The notes under the pieces were generated by a model. The model worked only from the letters and a program-made list of their open reading frames with translations. It searched no databases and was not told where the DNA came from. From Sympetrum striolatum (taxonomy: Eukaryota; Arthropoda; Insecta; Odonata; Libellulidae), in the NCBI GenBank assembly GCA_947579665.1, contig OX388343.1, positions 105,157,657 to 105,221,656 of the forward strand: a stretch of 64,000 nt of DNA, given 5' to 3'. Of the stretch, positions 26,907-39,382 are shown one piece after another; the first letter of the stretch is position 1; each line of letters begins with the position of its first letter. The translations under genes were made by a program, and so were the position numbers.

Positions 26907-29285
26907 TTCTAATAAAAGGATCCTGTGCACCAATTAATCGTTTAATATTACTTCAAGCCATGTTTCAAATTATATTTCAATTAAAAACCTCCGTAAGAAA
27001 AGCTTATCCAATATAATTTAAAATAATAATTAGATTCCTTCTTCGTGCAAATAAATGTGAGTATACCTCGAAAGGAATTTCTTACTCACAAAGTGGATGA
27101 TATTGCTTTCTTCTTTGCGAGCTGCTTGAAGAATATTTATTAATGTAAATCAAATTTTTATTCTTTACAGAATTAATATTGTTTGAAAATATCAGATGGA
27201 TATATATTCCACTGTTTTAATTTTCTTTTCTAAAGTTGAGAATTATAGTTATTGCAAATCTACTTTAAGCTCTAAATATTTTCTTCTGAGATTTTCAATA
27301 ATTTACTCTACTCCACTACTTAAAGAATACAATTCAAGTGATAAATTCGTTGAAATCGTGATATCTCATACTGAAGCAATATTGACCGTGGCAGATACAA
27401 AAATGACCTTTGTGGAGATATTAACCCTCAGAGTAAACATAACAAGGATGAAGTACGGACTGGGAAACTCTGTAATGCATATCTCCCACAAATATCACCT
27501 GGAAAAATTCTAAATATCTATATCTCGTAGGGAACAATGAGTGCTTTTAAAAGATTTTCTAAGTTTCCATTCGGGTCCTTGGGAACTGTAATATTTTTCT
27601 AGATACACAAAGGCTTTCCAACACGAATGCCGCAATCTAATCTTTGAATGGAAAAGTAAAGATCCCTTCTCCTTTTCCTTCTCCCTCGGAAAATCATATC
27701 TCTCTACGGAAATGGGCATTTGCAACACCTTGTGATATTCTGCAGTTTTCACTAATTGAGAATGTCAATACATTTTATATCTGTAGCAATTAATGAAGTA
27801 TATCATATGTCTGCCAGAACACCTTTTGAGTGATTTTTTCTGGAATGCAGTTGCGAGAGGCAGAGCCCAGACACAGGCTCAGAACAATCTGGTTACAAAT
27901 ATTTGAGATTTGGAGGTAATATTTAGGATTTTTAAACAAAAATATATAGAAGAAAATTGCTATATCCTAAACTAAACTCAGCAACACAATGCATTAAAAA
28001 CAAACCAAGAATTATCAACCGGCCATGTATAAAATATCCCTTGAGATGAAAAAAGGAAAATTTGAAGATTATCGCTAAAAAATATGAAACCCTTTTGTTC
28101 CGCACGATAGTGAATAGTGCGGATATTCGATTTGATTTGTTGCTAACGAAATATCCACATATGTGAAAATAACTAAGCAAATAACTTTTACACTTCGCTT
28201 GATTTGGATAAAATATGCAAAATATAATACCATATTAAATGCTACACTTCTTCATTTTCATGACGACATTTTCCAAGTAATCCGAGAGTATCGTCTGATA
28301 ACAGACAGCTTAAATATAAAAAAGGTAAAATAGGAATATTTCCGGAACTCTATTTTGTTTTATTATCTAAAAACCTGGAAAGTTTCGTTCAGCAATCATG
28401 TGAATCCTAGATATGAGAGTTTAATTTAGCAATGAAGATATACTTGTATACATATACATTTTTTGATATATTATAAATATGGTACATTATTTATCGGGGA
28501 TCAGTAAAATCACTCATTTTAAGATCTACTGACATTTTCATAAAATGTCTCAAAAAATTGTCAATTTTAAAATTAAAGTAAACAGATTTATTTTTAAAAT
28601 CTTTGTGCGGTTATTCTCTTCAGTATTCTTATTTTCAAGGAAATTTTCAAATCGAAACTAAACCACGTGACACATCTTGACGAATTTCAAACATTGAGTG
28701 CATAGAATTGGGTGAAATGTTTTCAGTTTATGGACTCCTTAAATTCATGAATCTGAATTTAGGAAATAAAGCGATAACAAGGGAATCAACCTCGAAGATC
28801 AGCTAATCGCGGAGTAAGTTTTCAAAAAGGAAATTTTCGTCGTTTACTCTTCCGAAATCAACGAAAACTTCGTGATGTCGTAATTAACACTCGTGAAAAT
28901 TGCTACAAAAACGCAGCACATGTAGGTCGATCTTGAACGACCGCGCACGCCTAGAAATCTGTTTCTTTCCGCTGTCTTTCGATTTCCGTTCACCGCTAAC
29001 GGGCGATCGGGTCGCACTTCCGCGTTTAAAATCCTTCCATTCGGACACTCCCTAACTTAGCCTTCGACTCAAGTTCACGAACTACGAACAATCGACATTT
29101 CCGAACGACTTGAAAATTTAGACTTTTCGAGAGCTTAAGCAAATTGCTCGATTAAGGGCTTGGTTACGGAATCGATCTTACCCAAACCTGAGCTCGTCAT
29201 GTTCTCATTCCCGATGAAGATATATTGGTATTTTTTCTCATCTAAACCTGCAGCCTCAGTATCCACCTACATCACAGTATGTATG
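26907..29285. other. Intergenic, CpG-richer patch at 28870-29180
   Basis: AT-rich DNA with unsupported short ORFs. From about 28870 to 29180 CpG dinucleotides become frequent (TCG and CGA motifs recur), which could mark an unmethylated regulatory region. No exon or core promoter element is identified there. Confidence 0.3.
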
Positions 29286-29366
29286 TACACTCCTGGCCAA
29301 AATTAACGCAGCACCTCCCTAGCGATCCTTACGGCCGGTGCTGCGTTAATTTTGGTCAGGAGTGTA
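29286..29366. mobile_element. Tc1/mariner-like snap-back mini-element, full copy (81 bp)
   Basis: Two 30-base arms (29286-29315 and 29337-29366), inverted with one mismatch, flank a 21-base spacer. The arm starts TACACTCCTGGCCAAAATTA, which has the look of Tc1/mariner termini that begin next to a TA target. It has no coding capacity. A second, shortened copy lies at 41137. Confidence 0.82.
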
Positions 29367-32300
29367 CGTCTAATTTTAATAAGATAACACGGATTTTTTC
29401 GAAATAAATTAGGGAAATATATCTCTCTCTTTAAGAATACTTAAGCAAATATTTCAGTACATAGTAATATCGGTTTCCGCGTATGTATGCGATCCAAGTC
29501 TTGAAGAAATGAAGAAATTTATTTATTTGTTTCAGATATATTGGGGGGCGAATCAGGGAAGCGTATTGTCTCGATTCTCTCAAAAGAGGTAAACAGATCG
29601 AATCAATGAAGAAATCACATGTAATAGGGTAGTATTACCTGTTTGTGATATATAAATAATTATTATTATTATTAAAGACAGCATGGCTTTTTGAAGGCAA
29701 TAAAGTTGTGATTGGAAAGAGACAATATCAAAATGGAAGTAAATGAATACATGGAATGGTGACATAACTAACTGCTAAATGTAATTTAGCGCAGAGTCGT
29801 GGTAATGACAAGAAACAAAATAAGAAGAGCACAAAAGTTGAATTGCGTGTTTTCGTAACTCAGAAAAAGTAACTATGTGGTAATAATACTTCAGAAGAAA
29901 TATGTGAAAAAAATAAATAAGAGAGAAATTCAATGAATAAAAAACTGTTAGCATAAAATATTAGGCTAATTTTGAAGCCAGGTATCATCGTAAATAACAA
30001 AAATATATCAATTATGAGTTGTGAATCGTATTACATATGCTACAATTTCAATGGCTAGTGAAATTAGGGAGAAAACCATTGTACATGCAACAGATAAAGT
30101 TCTTGAGAAGTATGGTTTGGAAAACGAAAATGGATTGAATGAGGTTAGAAGAATTCAGACAGTGAGGGTTGAGGTGTTCATTCGGAAGAGAAAAATCTCG
30201 GTCTGATTTTACAAGTAGCTCCTCCACTATTAAACTCCGTTGGAAAATGTGTCGTTGAATCCTAAATTCAAACGTAGTATTTATCCTTTACTGACGTGAT
30301 GCTGACTTTTTAATTTATGCTCCTTCGCACATTTAAGGCAACAAATAACAAGAAAAAGAAGTTCTGCTTCTGTGTTTTTGGGGTTATCATTTATACATTT
30401 TGAACGTGTGCTAATATTGCTCCACATAAGTATTCGCAACCTGTAGGGAATCATTCTTTATAATTACTAGAATATTCCCTAATATCTCGTGTCAATCGTG
30501 CGTTTCTGTTAATCCAGCCATTGCCTAATAATTTATTTGACTTCATAGCTTCATTAGCATATGCTGAAAAACATTAATGTCAGCTGCATCGTAAAAAAAC
30601 TTCCTCGTGCAAACTTCATCTCATAACAGTTGAAACGAAACCAGTTCACGGCGGGATATTTCGGAATCTGCAACCGAAGCTCATAATCATGACCTCAATA
30701 TGAGCTACTTTTACCAATGCACAATATCCGAAAGGTATTCGATTGATTGATTCCTCGTGTTAGCAGGCTGCTATTACTTAACAGTGTTCCAAATTTTATT
30801 TCGCCAGTGTAATTGAAGAGAACGCCGCTATGCGCTGAATGAACTTTACGCTTCCGACGCCTTCTCTCGCGTGCCAAACTAAATAGTCGTTGCTTTATTT
30901 TTCGCCAGTTCTCGTCTAAGATTGAATCGTCCGTATGAAATACTCGAAAGTGATTTCAGAAATCCTCGGGGCGTGTTCAATTTTAGACTGTTAAAAATAT
31001 ATACGGCAAACTTTCTAAGAGTGGGCTATGCATTTAGCGGTTTTTTCATCGTCGTTGTCATTCGAAATAAGTCTCGGTTGGCCTAGCACCTGCTGTCAAA
31101 CACGAGGCATACATAGTTCAATAATTGGAAAGCGTACAACAGCGTGCAGGATGTTGAAAGATGACTTTGTATTCAGGACAAAAGAGGGATTTGTTGATGT
31201 AAGAATAGGTTTCCAACTACGCCGAACGAAGAGAAAAGCGGTGTGATAGAATGTTATTGGGAGATGAAATATTAGAAATAGAAAATTCCGTTAATGAGTG
31301 AAAGAAGCAATTTAGGCATTGGTTTGATAGGCAACATAAATATTTGTTTAATCTAATCAAAAATAGAATCGTAATAATTGAATTAATGATGGATCAAAAA
31401 GATGATAGAAAGATTTATCTATTTTAAGCTACGGGACTTGCTACTTTACTATACGGGACTGCTGTAACGATGAATCGAGTAAGAATTGGCTATCTTTGCC
31501 ATTAAGTCATTTCCATCGCATAGTCTTTAAGTATTTCTATGAAAAATTCAAATTCTTCAGAAGAGAAAACTTTTACAAAAATAACAAAAGCTTACATATT
31601 TATCTCTCAATCTTGAAATATGTGCGTGATTGAAGAAATTACGCAGAAATGGTTAAAGAGAAAAGATTAAGTTAATGAAAAGATAGCTTTAGATTAAATA
31701 TTTGGTCTTAGCATTACCATTATGATGTCCAAAAAAGAATTTCCTGCTTCGATAAGTAGTAATCAAGTGGTATAACGATCATATTGAGAAGATACCGTTT
31801 CCTGAATAAATGTAATAACTCAACGCTAATCAACTTACTATTTTCTTCCATATTTACTCTCTCCTCTTCGTCATGTCTACGAGAATACACATCTGAGTAT
31901 ATTTAAATATAAATATTTGAAATTACATGCTTTAATTTATGGTTATGAAAAATGATTGAATGGCTCTTTGATTTTATTCCTTTTTAACATTCGGCGTTTG
32001 TTCTGGAAAGTAAAAAATTACTCTTGTAATTAGATAAAGATCCTTTTTGTATAAAATATCATTTTCAAAAGTGATCCAACTTTTAATGCGTGGAAAATTA
32101 AAACTCCATTTAATAAGAGTTATTCATTTAACGAAAATTTGCTATTAGGATTTTTCAGGAAAATTTTCCTCCATAAGATTAATGGTATTTGTTAAGTAAA
32201 TAAACATCTATATTAGTACCACTAATATCATCAAATAACTACATGGGATTATCATAACTCTCAGCTTATCCTTAAAATGTTTGCTTCAAAAAATTTCCTT

Positions 32301-33440
32301 CCTCCGAATTTTATAATTACCGATTTTCTGGAATGCTTTTACAAGAACCCGCTCTAGGATCCTAACTCTGTCCCTATGCATCAACTCCTAGTCCTTGGAC
32401 CGGCCCTGGCCTAAATCTATTAACATTTCTATTTTAGGCACAGAAGTATTGTACAGTTATTACTCTTTAACCACAACATCTTATACGTTTTAAGCGGATG
32501 TGTCAAAATTTAATTAAAGATGATATATCACAAATCTGCATGGTACTGCCAAAAGAAAAAATCCCAGATCTTAAATCAGAATACTTATACATGAGTAAGA
32601 ATTTATTCTTGCGATACAGAATTATTTCGCATTTAATAATATCCGTCGTTTTCAATTCTGATTTACTGCGGATGTGGTACTCGCGGCTGAAGAATGCGGG
32701 AGACCCAAACTATTTCCCCAATTCGTCTTCCTCTCAAATCTTTTCCATCCTCCCTTCCGCTTACTCATTTCGCTCCAACGCATTCGCTATCTTCATGTCC
32801 TTCGACCGCCTTCCAGATCGTTCTCGATGATTAGGGATTTCCGCATGTGTGAGGAGGTGTGTCGTGGGTGGAGGGCCTATCTGCGAGATTCTTTCTTTTT
32901 ATTGGGCAAATCCGATAGGCGAATAGTTACTCAACGGTTGCTGGATAAGGTCGGTAAACTATCGATAGTTTTGTTTATTTTATTGCCCAACATTTAAGTG
33001 TTTTATCATCTCGTCCTCTATTCCATTTTCAACTTCCAATTTCGTGAGCCCAGTATCTTGAGGATCCCATCCAATTTGTATGACTTTAACTTTTATTTTA
33101 TGACATCAATGAGATTTGCAATCCTTCCAAATGCTAAACTTTCTCGGTATCATATGTATACTTCAAATGAATCGTATAATTGAACGAGTTTAATAATTGG
33201 ATAATATTCCGCGTAATATTTTACTGGCATCATCATCTTCCGTTTATATTTCATATTACATTTAACCTCTCAATCATTAAATTCTGTCAATTTATCAATT
33301 TTAACTACAAATTTAACTACACGTCTTTTTTAAGTATGTAAAATATTCCGTCATTCCAGATACCTGCAAAGTGTGACGTTGACCACATTCGTAAACTACA
33401 AGGCGTCCATCGCGAAAATTTCGAAGATTCAATAATTTTA
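29367..33440. other. Intergenic, no gene recognised
   Basis: AT-rich DNA with a small TTA microsatellite near 29660. A pyrimidine-rich patch at 32700-32830 creates overlapping plus-strand ORFs with no recognisable domain. CCGGCCCTG at 32400-32408 resembles a hAT terminus, but no partner end was found. Confidence 0.3.
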
Positions 33441-33761
33441 TTAGAATGATCCAATCTTAATTTTTTTGTTATTCTGGGACTCTTCGACGTTTCGACGGGT
33501 TCTCATACCCAAAAAAAGAAGTGAATCTACCCTCCTCTTAATTTGCTCCTCAAATCCCAAAATGGGGTTATAATTCGGATTCATTAAACCAGTTTTCGCT
33601 CCTTTGTTTATTTTAGAAACCGTTTCCACGGGAATACTGTAAAATCTTATCGCGATATCTCTTGTTTTAGTTCGCTTTTGGTTGTGAAACAATGCCACTC
33701 TTTCTTCAGATAAAATTGTCTTCCACGTTTTGTTTAGGGGAATGTTTATTTGCCTTGCCAT
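33441..33761 (-). pseudogene. ORF resembling a psq/CENPB-type helix-turn-helix, possible pogo-like transposase fragment
   Basis: A 106-codon ORF opens at ATG 33761 (preceded by CCA) and ends at 33441. The middle reads RDIAIRFYSIPVETVSKINK followed by GAKTG, then GFEEQIKRRVDSLLFLG. That is the general layout of pipsqueak/CENPB-type DNA-binding domains: an Ala-x-x-(F/Y)-x-(I/V)-P helix-turn-helix, a Lys-Gly linker, then a Glu-rich helix ending in Gly. This resemblance is by eye only. No DDE catalytic region follows; the product is far shorter than an intact pogo-family transposase. It is most likely a decayed transposon fragment or a chance ORF, and I cannot exclude a domesticated gene. Confidence 0.3.
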
Positions 33762-34796
33762 TGGAATGAGCTCGTTGTGCGTAAGATATCGATCCGATCA
33801 GAAATCGTAATTTATCTCTCGGAAGTATCAAAGTGTCTGTCGATATCTACAACCAATCGCAACCCCTCCCACCTTGCACTTAACCCGTGCATTGAGCAAT
33901 CGACTAAGAGGAGCACGTGCCCTCGATTCCTGCTTCAAATCCGTTTCTCAACGTGGCCTCCGCGACACGGGAGCTGCCGCGGGGTCCTTGGCAAAGAAAT
34001 GAAGTCAACAAAAACGAATTTCTTACTCTGCGTTTTCTTTGTCTTTCTTGCCGTCCTTGTCTTCCGCTTTGGGCTTCCGTTCTCCGCCCTTCCACGAGCT
34101 GCATCCACTGGCACAGCTTTCACCGAAAGAAGATTTCGCGATTCCGGGAATACCGATGAGTGAATAGAGATAGTGAGAAAACGATTTTGCGACTATACGA
34201 AGAACGGTGAAAATTATGTCACGACTATACGAAGGAGGGTGAAAATGACGTTGACTGAAAATTAAAATAAAACATAGAACAACATGTATGCAACTAAATA
34301 CAATAATAACAATACAAGCTCCTGGTAAGGCCACCAAAGCCAGACCAAGGGGACCGACTAAGAGTAACCCATTGGTCCTCCATGTTGAGGGTTGTGCGAC
34401 TGCCGGAAACTTGTCCATATCAAAAATCTTTATAACTCATAAGGTTCACATTGTCGAAGTGAAGCCGGAAAAAACTTAGGGCCTAATCCTGGAGGGAAGA
34501 AGTGGAAGAGGACAATACAATTGAGAAATAATAATACCTAAAATATGAGTCATAATGAATGCAAAGAATGAAATTCCAATGTAAATATATAATTTATTTG
34601 TATGAATGGAAGTTAAATAACTAAATCATGTATAAGGACGGTATGAATGGTTTAAAAGAGAGAGGAACAGCTGGAAAATGTGGACTAATCTTGATAGATG
34701 TATGATTATCTATGGATATATCCGAAGAGAAAGATGTACGTGTATGCTTGGATAGGGAAATACGGAGGACTATTTTGAATGAACAAGATAAATAAT

Positions 34797-34800
<4 letters not shown>
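33762..34800. other. GC-balanced interval with overlapping ORFs, unassigned
   Basis: Between about 33850 and 34420 ORFs of 60-137 codons open on both strands, including a 131-codon minus-strand frame ending in a Lys/Glu/Asp-rich tail and a plus-strand frame with a signal-peptide-like leader. They are mutually exclusive and none shows a recognisable family. It could be a repeat remnant or an exon-containing region. Confidence 0.25.

Positions 34801-34802
<2 letters not shown>

Positions 34803-34879
<77 letters not shown>
34803..34879. repeat. (TA)n microsatellite
   Basis: An uninterrupted alternating AT run of about 38 units immediately left of a stem-loop. Confidence 0.97.
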
Positions 34880-34880
<1 letters not shown>

Positions 34881-34919
34881 CTTACGCTTGCTCCCTTTCG
34901 AGGGGCAAGCGTGAGTTAT
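34877..34919. repeat. Stem-loop next to the TA microsatellite
   Basis: ATAACTTACGCTTGC at 34877-34891 pairs with GCAAGCGTGAGTTAT at 34905-34919, a 15-bp stem with one mismatch and a 13-base loop. It may be the palindromic tip of a small element that inserted in, or seeded, the TA run. Confidence 0.7.
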
Positions 34920-35962
34920 GTAATTATGACGTAACCACTTCAGATCAGTCCTGAAGATGAACGTATCTATTTGAGAATATGTATGTACTACGTATAATGC
35001 TGAGCATAAATATGTGCACGAAGTACTTTCACTTGAGGTATCAATTTAAATTTTCTTAAATTTATTTGTTGTTAAGGTAATTACTCACATATGCTCCAGT
35101 GTAATCGTGTTTAAAGTCCTATTATCCACATCCAGAATTGGCTGTCAAAAATGTTATGAAAATCCATCCTATTTCCCCCATTGCTCCCATTATATAGATC
35201 ATTGTACATACGTCATTTCAAGCATGCAGTGTGGAATGTATTATGAGGCTGCGCAGTAGCCCGAAAGTTGCCAGAAAGAGATTTTTCCAGAAATTAATTC
35301 CGCCTGGTTTAACGAAACGAAACATATTTATTGGGATGAGCTGATTAAAAGTATGGCACCCTCAACAGAAATGTATTTACTGAGACTCAGCTAATGCAAT
35401 AGAAACATCGTACCTGAACATCATGCCTGGGGTGTTTAGCCTCTAGAATTAATATTCGATGCAAGTTACCTAAAATTGTAAACTGAGTTGTTTTTAGTCC
35501 TTTTGACGTTCCTTATATTAGAAATTCTTCATTTTCTTAAATAATTTTCTGGTTTTCGGATCTGATATGGTATAGCGGGATAAACTACTAGATTTCTAAC
35601 TCGATGTCTTGAAAAAGCAGCAGATCTTTGTATAAGAGAGCATCTGTATGAATAGCTAGATAGGGAATTGCAAAAATCATTGCTTGCTAAAATTAGACTT
35701 CTCGAAGTATCCCGGCAACCCGAATACATACGATTGTCTTCTATAATTCGCAACTTTCTACGGGAAGACCTTCTTCATTGCGTGCAGATCGCGTTTATTT
35801 TAGGAGATCATCATCATCTTCGGCCTGTTCCGGCTTCACTTGTTCCGTGGAACTTTACCATCTTTCTCTGGGTCTTCCGACACTTCTTTTGCCTATTGGT
35901 TGATATTTCATCGCTTCCTTTGGTTCTCGTATATATGTTCTTGCTCTTTGAAATAACTTCTG
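34920..35962. other. Intergenic, no gene recognised
   Basis: Contains CCTGAAGATGAACG near 34951, reminiscent of the tails of some insect retroelements, and a GC-balanced stretch at 35760-35900. ORFs on opposite strands overlap and are unsupported. Confidence 0.3.
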
Positions 35963-36048
35963 TTCTGAGGATGGTGCTGTGACTCCGAAACCGGTAAACA
36001 GTTTCATTAAAAATTTTGTGGAATTCGTACAAGTGTGTTCGTGTTTTT
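35963..36048 (+). mobile_element. LINE/retroelement-like 3' tail
   Basis: The segment CTGAGGATGGTGCTGTGACT is followed by CGAAACCGGTAAA and an AT-rich tail. The order CTGAAGATG...CGAAACCGGTAA is a common end of several insect non-LTR or Penelope-like elements. A similar tail occurs on the minus strand near 48.86 kb. No reverse transcriptase ORF is attached. Confidence 0.35.
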
Positions 36049-36174
36049 ACTTTCTCCGTATACGTAGTATAAAGAAAGTATTGTTTCCATGAAAAAAATC
36101 GACTTTGAGATTTCAACGGAAATACATGTTTTGGGGTCCCTAGAATACGTTTTGACCATTTTCAGAATGATGTC

Positions 36175-36206
<32 letters not shown>

Positions 36207-37064
36207 GGGGCTCTAACGTAAAAACTGTTAGTCGTATCAATACCAAACTTCATATATTGAATTGTGGTTGGTGCTGTCAGAGTTTATTAGTTTTTGGAGT
36301 AAATCGGTCAACCGAAAGTCGACATTTATTCGTCGAAGCAAACTTCCGTTTTTGCAAAATATCTTCATAAATATGATATATAGGTATATACTATTATTCA
36401 TAAAAGTTTTAGAAAATATAATTTACTATAACGTTTGTATGAAACATATTTTTGTACTACTGATTGGTTAGGAGTAATTTGTGAAATACTGATAAACCGG
36501 AAGTAGCTGACTATATACTTTGTGGGCGCTCTAACAAAAAAACTATTTGTTGTATAAATACCACATTTTATATATAGTATTTTGAGGTATGTCGTTAGAG
36601 TTGATTAGATTTTGGAGTAAATCTATTGACCGAAAGTTGATCTATATTATTCGAAGCAAATTTCCGTTTTTGCAAAATATCTCCATTAATATGATATTAA
36701 GGTATATACTATTAAAAATAAAAGCTTTAGAAAATGTAATTTACTATAATGTTTGTATGAAACATATTCTCATACAACTGATTTTTTAGGAGTTATTCAT
36801 GAAATACTGATAAACCGGAATTTGCTGATTATGTACTTTGTGGGCTCTCTGGGCGCTATGCGCGAAAGGCTATTTCATCGTTTTTCATCGAACATGTCCC
36901 GAAAAACATTTTTTATAATGTTTGTGACGTAAAAGATAATATGATATAAATTAATCACTTATCTTCCAAATTTAGATTGAATATAGGGTTCGAAAATACT
37001 GTCGTAGATAAATATTTACATCTTGTATATGGAGAAAGTCATGCGCTGGCCACATCAGATTTTT
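36049..37064 (+). repeat. ~1-kb repeat unit 1 of 3 (head-to-tail)
   Basis: It starts ACTTTCTCCGTATACG and ends TATGGAGAAAGT plus the tail CATGCGCTGGCCACATCAG and T5. Inside, a TG microsatellite (about 36175-36199) precedes two tandem subrepeats of ~317 bp; GGGCGCTCT-type motifs mark their starts at about 36205, 36523 and 36838. It has no coding capacity, and unit 2 begins at the next base. Confidence 0.88.
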
Positions 37065-38079
37065 ACTTTCTCCATATACGAAGTATAGAGAAAGTATTGT
37101 TTTCGTGAAAAAATTCGACTTCGAGATTTCAACGGAAATACACGTTTTGGGGTCCCTAGAACACGTTTTGACCATTTTCGGAATGATGTCTGTGTGTATG
37201 TGTGTGTGTGTGTGTGTTAGTGGGCGCTCTAACGTGAAAACTAGTGGTCGTATCAATACCAAACTTCATATATAGTACTGTTGTGTGTGCTGTCAGAGTT
37301 GATTAGTTTTTGGAGTAAATCGGTTAACCGGAAGTCGAGCTTCATTCAACAAAGCTCATTTCCAGTTTTCAAAATATCTCCCTAAATATGATATATACGT
37401 GTATTGTATACCTTATAAAAGTTTTAGATAATGTAATTTACTATAACTTTTGTATTTAACATATTTTTGTATCACCGGTTGATTAGTAGTTATTCGTGAA
37501 ATACTGATAAACCGAAAGAAGATGATTATGTACTTTGTGGGCGCTCTAACATAAAAATTATTTGTCGGATCAACACCAAATTTCATATATAGTATTTTCA
37601 TAACAGTCCTTAGAGTTGATTAGTTTTTGGAGTGAATCGGCTAACCGGAAGTTGAGCTTCATTCTTCAAAGCTCATTTCCGGTTTTCAAAATATCTCCAT
37701 AAATATGATATTTAGGTATATACTATTATTTATAAATGTTTTAGAAAATGTAATTAACTATAACTTTTATATGAAATATATTTTTGTATCATTGATTTTT
37801 TAGGAGTTATTCATGAAATACTGATAAACTGGAAGTTGCTGACTATGTACTTTGCGGGCGCTCTGGGCTCTATGGGCGAAAGGCCAAATTCATCGTTTTT
37901 CATCGAGCATGTCCCTCAAAACATTATTTATAATGTTTGTGACGTAATAGATAATAATATATAAATTCATCACTCATCTTCCAAGTTTAAATGGAATATA
38001 GAGTTCGAAATTACTGTCGTAGATAAATATTTACATCTTATGTATGGAGAAAGTCATGTGCTGGCCACATCAGATTTTT
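37065..38079 (+). repeat. ~1-kb repeat unit 2 of 3
   Basis: It starts ACTTTCTCCATATACGAAG and ends with the same TATGGAGAAAGT plus CATGTGCTGGCCACATCAG tail. A TG run lies at about 37190-37217. Subrepeat starts (TGGGCGCTCT and variants) at 37221, 37538 and 37855 give a constant 317-base spacing. The 5' end also contains a short inverted pair, ACTTTCTC...GAGAAAGT. Confidence 0.9.
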
Positions 38080-38136
38080 TATTTTTGGTGTTCATCTTAT
38101 TGTGCCACATATTCTCTGGAAAGCATTAACTTTATT

Positions 38137-38265
38137 ACTTTCTCCATATACGAAGTATAGAGAAAGTATTGTTTTCATGAAAAAATTCGACTTCGAGATT
38201 TCAACGGAAATACATGTTTTGGGGTCCCTAGAACACGATTTGACCATTTTCGGAATGATGTCTGT

Positions 38266-38308
<43 letters not shown>

Positions 38309-39175
38309 TGTGTGACAGTGGGCGCTCTAACGTGAAAACTATTAGTCGTATCAATACTAAAATACATATATAGCACTGTGGTGTGTGCTGTCAGAGTTGA
38401 TTAGGTTTTCAAGTAAATCGGTAAACCGGAAGTCGAGCTTCATTCATCAAAGCTCATTTCCGGTTTTCAAAATATCTCCATAAATATGATATATAGGTAT
38501 ATTGTATACCCAATAAAAGTTTTAGATAATGTGTTTTACTATAACTTTTGTATTTAAAATATTTTTGTATCACCAGTTGATTAGGAGTTATTCGTGAAAT
38601 ACTGATCAACCGGAAGTAGCTGATTATGTACTTTGTGGGCGCTCTAACATAAAAACTATTAGTCGGATCAACACCAAATTTCATATATAGTATTTTGGTT
38701 TGTGTTGTTAGAGTTGATTAGATTTTGGAGTAAATCGGTTGACCGAAAGTTGAGCTTCATTCTTAAAAGCCCATTTCCGGTTTTCAAAATATCTCCATAA
38801 ATATGATATTTAGGTATATACTATTATTTATAAAAGTTTTAGAAAAATGAATTTACTATAACTTTTGTATGAAACATATTTTTGTATCACTGATTGTGCA
38901 GGAGTTATTTGTGAAATACTGATAAACCGGAAGTTGCTGATTATGTACTTTGTGGGTGCTCTGGGCGCTGGGGCAAAATGCCACTTCATCGTTATTCATC
39001 GTACATGTCCCGAAAAACATTATTTATAATGTTTGTGACGTAAAAGGTAATAATATATAAATTAATTACTCATCTTCAAAGTTTAGATGGAATATAGAGT
39101 TCGAAATTACTGTCGTAAATAAATATTTACATCTTATGTATGGAGAAAGTCATGTGCTGGCCACATCAGATTTTT
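38137..39175 (+). repeat. ~1-kb repeat unit 3 of 3
   Basis: Same start and end motifs as units 1 and 2, after a 57-base spacer (38080-38136) that has no counterpart between units 1 and 2. Its TG run (about 38264-38313) is the longest of the three, which accounts for part of its greater length. It carries the same two-subrepeat architecture. Confidence 0.9.
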
Positions 39176-39382
39176 TTTAATATCTTTTTCTTCGTCGTAT
39201 GTTATATCGCATCCTAATTATTAGAAATATTTAGGATGATAATAGTGTTGCATTTCCAATATTTTAGGAGATTAAAGAGGAATTATTAATTTGCAAAATC
39301 CTTCAAGATAGGAAACATAATCATGTGTAACTTTGTGTAACTTATTTAAGTTAAAAACTCCTTTTCAACAAATTATTTACTA

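Noticed and set aside
32400..32408. CCGGCCCTG resembling a hAT terminus (also at 59690-59698)
   Set aside because: No opposite terminus or 8-bp target duplication found for either occurrence.
33750..34163. 137-codon plus-strand ORF with an internal signal-peptide-like leader
   Set aside because: Overlaps at least three other open frames in a GC-balanced patch, has no recognisable mature domain, and no splice or promoter support.
34023..34418. 131-codon minus-strand ORF ending in a Lys/Glu/Asp-rich tail
   Set aside because: The hydrophobic and charged halves resemble no family I know, and it is antisense to another ORF; probably chance.
36262..36789. Two similar ORFs in the 1-kb repeat
   Set aside because: They are similar because they read the two 317-bp subrepeats; units 2 and 3 do not preserve the frame, so they are not protein genes.
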